This document shows, in pieces, positions 18,058 to 19,968 of a stretch of DNA of 19,968 nt. The DNA is taken from the NCBI GenBank assembly GCA_964058845.1, contig CAXKVR010000725.1, forward strand, positions 1 to 19,968. Reading direction: 5' to 3'. Numbering within the stretch: the stretch's first letter is position 1; every line of letters begins with the position of its first letter. A program made the translations under genes and the position numbers. The notes under the pieces are model-generated. The model was not told where the DNA came from. It saw only the letters and a program-made list of their open reading frames with translations, and ran no database searches. This DNA is from Carex sylvatica. Taxonomy: Eukaryota > Streptophyta > Magnoliopsida > Poales > Cyperaceae.

Positions 18058-19139
18058 GAAAGTAACATGCTAACAGTAGTGCAGTCGCCTGAAGGGATTG
18101 CATGCCAAACTGCCAAATGCAATGGTGTCATGCCATTCTGCAATATGTAAAAAAACACAAAAAAAGAGGAAAGGAATAAACCAATAGTCAAACTTCGAAA
18201 GTTACATTTAAAGGTTTGTCTTTTTCATCCAGCCGTAAATGAAATATTGTCTTAGAATTGAACAAGAGCACCAAGCCCCAGAAAGTCTGGTGTGTTTTAA
18301 ATCCAGTGTCAATTCATGATGTGACAAGTACATGCATAAGTCATTTAACTTGAAATTAGTAGGGTCAAGTAAATTTACATCGGCTTTGGCTTCAAGAGCT
18401 GCTCCATGTTGAAGAAGCAATTTGGCAGATTCACAACAACTATTTTTTATTGCCACGTGAAGAGGTGTTTCTCCATACTGTCAAAGAAACTGTTGTACTT
18501 ATGCATTTGATAATTTAAAAATATAAAATGAAATATAGAATGCACATGCCTGGAGATATTACGGTGATTTAAGTGATTTACCGTGTTCCTCGCCTCCAGT
18601 TCTGCCGTTTCAGGACCCGTCCAGTCAAGCAGATACTTCAAACCATCAATATCGTTTTTGGCTGAAGCCATGTGCAGCGGTGTTTCACGCATCTGAAAAG
18701 GGAAAACAAGAAGAAAGAACACATGCTATCAAAATTTCCTAATATCACAATTTAATTGATTAAATCGAATAAAAGAACAAATGTTTGGACCTAGGACCGC
18801 ACATTCAAGATAAGATGGTTCCACACCAGAATAAATGAATCAGAGAAAAAGGGAATAAGTATAGCATAATCAAATTGGGGATGTAAAGCATCAAACAACA
18901 TAAATGATTGAAATGATCAAGTTCAGAACACAATGTGAAATCAGTAAAAGTTAAAATTTAAATTAGAATCTATAAGAGGGTCGAAGTACCACTGAATCTC
19001 TTGCATTAAGAAGAGAGGGATTCTCCTGGAGCATTCTCTCAAGGCCATGGAGATATCCATTTCGCGCGCAGCTGTGGATCGTCTCTGTTTTAATAGGTCT
19101 CATTTCACTGGAAGACCATTTATTTTGGCTACCTGGCAT
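16518..19139 (-). CDS. Ankyrin-repeat AAA+ ATPase, CbbX/CfxQ-like, seven exons
   Basis: Spliced CDS on the minus strand: exons 19139-18990, 18692-18582, 18477-18379, 18137-18027, 17932-17632, 17485-17346 and 17054-16518, 1,449 nt and 482 residues. All introns are GT..AG and the phases join. Residues about 18-157 form four ankyrin repeats (TPLHMA, TPLHVA, TPLHLA), roughly one per exon. A charged linker follows, then the AAA+ module: Walker A GNPGTGKT at 253-260 (its second-to-last glycine codon is split by intron 5), Walker B ILFVDEAY at 312-319, and an arginine-rich segment EGFRRR near 368-373 where finger residues are expected. The layout and length match the plant ankyrin/AAA family represented by Arabidopsis At3g24530, about 480 residues by my recollection. 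Bacterial and red-algal CbbX remodels Rubisco; the plant protein's substrate is not established, and no transit peptide is evident. Start chosen from family length and the residues preceding the first repeat. A diverged partial copy lies at 1-3320 on the plus strand. Confidence 0.93.
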
Positions 19140-19140
19140 C

Positions 19141-19227
19141 CTGCAAAAGACAGATCGAAAGAGAATGAGAAATTGGGACAAAAGAATAGAAAGCATGTGA
19201 AGGATAAAGATTTTACAATGCCGATAC
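19141..19227 (-). other. Possible 87-bp intron in the 5' leader of the ankyrin-AAA gene
   Basis: A good acceptor (TCTTTTGCAG, ending at 19141) lies two bases before the ATG at 19139, and a possible donor (AAA|GTATCG) sits at 19227-19226. If this intron is used, the in-frame ATG farther upstream (near 19196) is intronic and the short start at 19139 is the only one available. It is equally possible that the leader is unspliced. Confidence 0.35.
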
Positions 19228-19330
19228 TTTCTGCTTTTCTTTTATGCAGCTAAGCCTTCAGTACTTCGCAAGAAAACGACGAAGAAGAAGCAGAATCGAA
19301 TCGCGCCAAACTTCTCTTATATTTGTGAGA
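19228..19330 (-). promoter_or_regulatory. Candidate core promoter and leader of the ankyrin-AAA gene
   Basis: Read on the minus strand, a TATA-like AATATAAG lies near 19316-19323. A pyrimidine-rich CTTCTTCTTCGTCG stretch follows about 30-40 bases downstream, as is common at plant transcription starts and leaders. No other start signal is evident between here and the coding start at 19139. The start site itself cannot be fixed from sequence. Confidence 0.35.
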
Positions 19331-19516
19331 TTTTTTAACGCGACTTTCACCTCTTCAAATCCTGCCAGTTCGATTCGTCTCACTTTCACTTTTCTCTTCC
19401 GATCGCTGGAGAGAGTCCAGACGCGAATTCTTTTCTTGTTTGAGTGGAGAAAAAATCGTTCCAATCAGATTCTTCTTCCCTCCTCCTCTCTCTTTCTGGT
19501 GGTGAATATAGACTAA

Positions 19517-19968
19517 TTGATCTCATGTTCAGAGAGTTATATTCAATATAGACAAATAAAGCCCCAACCCCGAGAATGCATCTCAGGTTCTAAGTTACAA
19601 CCCTTTATTTTGGTTATCCTATTTTATTTTTCTACTATTCTAGCAAATGTTTAAATTCATTGTTTAGTATTGGTCAAAATCCAAGCAATTAAAACACACA
19701 AATCATGTAAATCACGGTCTGCAAATCCAAGCAGCTTAAGAAATTCGGATCGGGAAATTCAGTCAGGAAATACACTTCAAATCCAAGCAGGTCAGGAAAT
19801 TTGCAAGAAATATACTTCAAATCAAAGTTCAGGTCAAAATCCAAGCAATTTTGCGAGAAATCGAGGAAATTCGGTTAGTCCTAAACTCCCGTAGTACAGT
19901 AGAAGGGGATTTACCGAACACTACAGCAGTCGAGACGGGATGGCACAGACCGACGTTGGAAGAGGCAG
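19517..19968. other. Upstream intergenic DNA with diverged direct repeats
   Basis: GGTCAAAATCCAAGCAATT occurs at 19673 and 19833, 160 bases apart, and CAAATCCAAGCAG with AGGAAAT variants recur between them. The final 60 bases (19909-19968) are GC-richer and on the minus strand could end an exon at a donor-like TTCG|GTAAAT, so a neighbouring gene may reach the window edge. No gene can be named. Confidence 0.4.

Noticed and set aside
17540..18722. Long single-frame extensions beyond exons 2, 3 and 5 of the ankyrin-AAA gene
   Set aside because: Each runs past a good donor or before a good acceptor into an intron; the spliced model matches family length and domain spacing.
1..19968. CRISPR array, bacterial operon, tRNA genes or viral coding regions
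   Set aside because: Split genes and plant transposons fit a nuclear plant genome; repeats have no CRISPR-type spacing, and I found no tRNA cloverleaf, polymerase, capsid or integrase frame.

Overview
The window looks like nuclear DNA from a flowering plant, probably a dicot, although no species can be named from it. It is AT-rich. Its genes are split by short introns with GT..AG borders. Most of the space is transposon and repeat debris of plant type: Mutator-like elements with 9-bp target duplications, a SINE with 5S rRNA-like sequence, and small inverted-repeat elements.

Right side (15.5-19.3 kb, minus strand): one gene that appears intact, seven coding exons giving 482 residues. It encodes four ankyrin repeats followed by a CbbX/CfxQ-type AAA+ ATPase module. 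All splice junctions and phases join cleanly.

Left side (1-4.28 kb, plus strand): a second copy of the 3' half of this gene and about 0.9 kb of its downstream flank, in opposite orientation. The two copies form an inverted segmental duplication about 11 kb apart. The left copy is dead. About 657 bp holding the Walker A motif is gone, leaving a 3-bp microhomology junction. One splice acceptor is mutated, the last exon has an in-frame TGA, and a 2,422-bp Mutator-like element sits inside that exon between perfect 9-bp duplications. The element is built almost wholly from a 177-bp tandem repeat in two opposed arrays (5 and 7 units), so its transcript could fold into a very long hairpin. Because 177 is a multiple of 3, the repeats give long but probably meaningless open frames.

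Middle (4.3-15.5 kb): a reticulon-like (RTNLB) pseudogene on the plus strand keeps its intron layout and an intact 3' end, but two of its exons carry stops and frameshifts. A 986-bp Mutator-like non-autonomous element lies in one of its introns. Beyond it come a 472-bp terminal-inverted-repeat element, exon-like pieces of an unrecognised minus-strand gene or gene relic (10.56-11.75 kb), a 255-bp SINE with a 17-bp target duplication, a hairpin-bearing inverted-repeat element, and a tandem pair of 210-bp palindromic units. The remainder is AT-rich DNA in which I see no gene.

The most unusual structure is the satellite-bearing hairpin transposon inside the ATPase pseudogene, with its intact relative in inverted orientation in the same window. 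A link to small RNAs acting on the intact gene is inference only.
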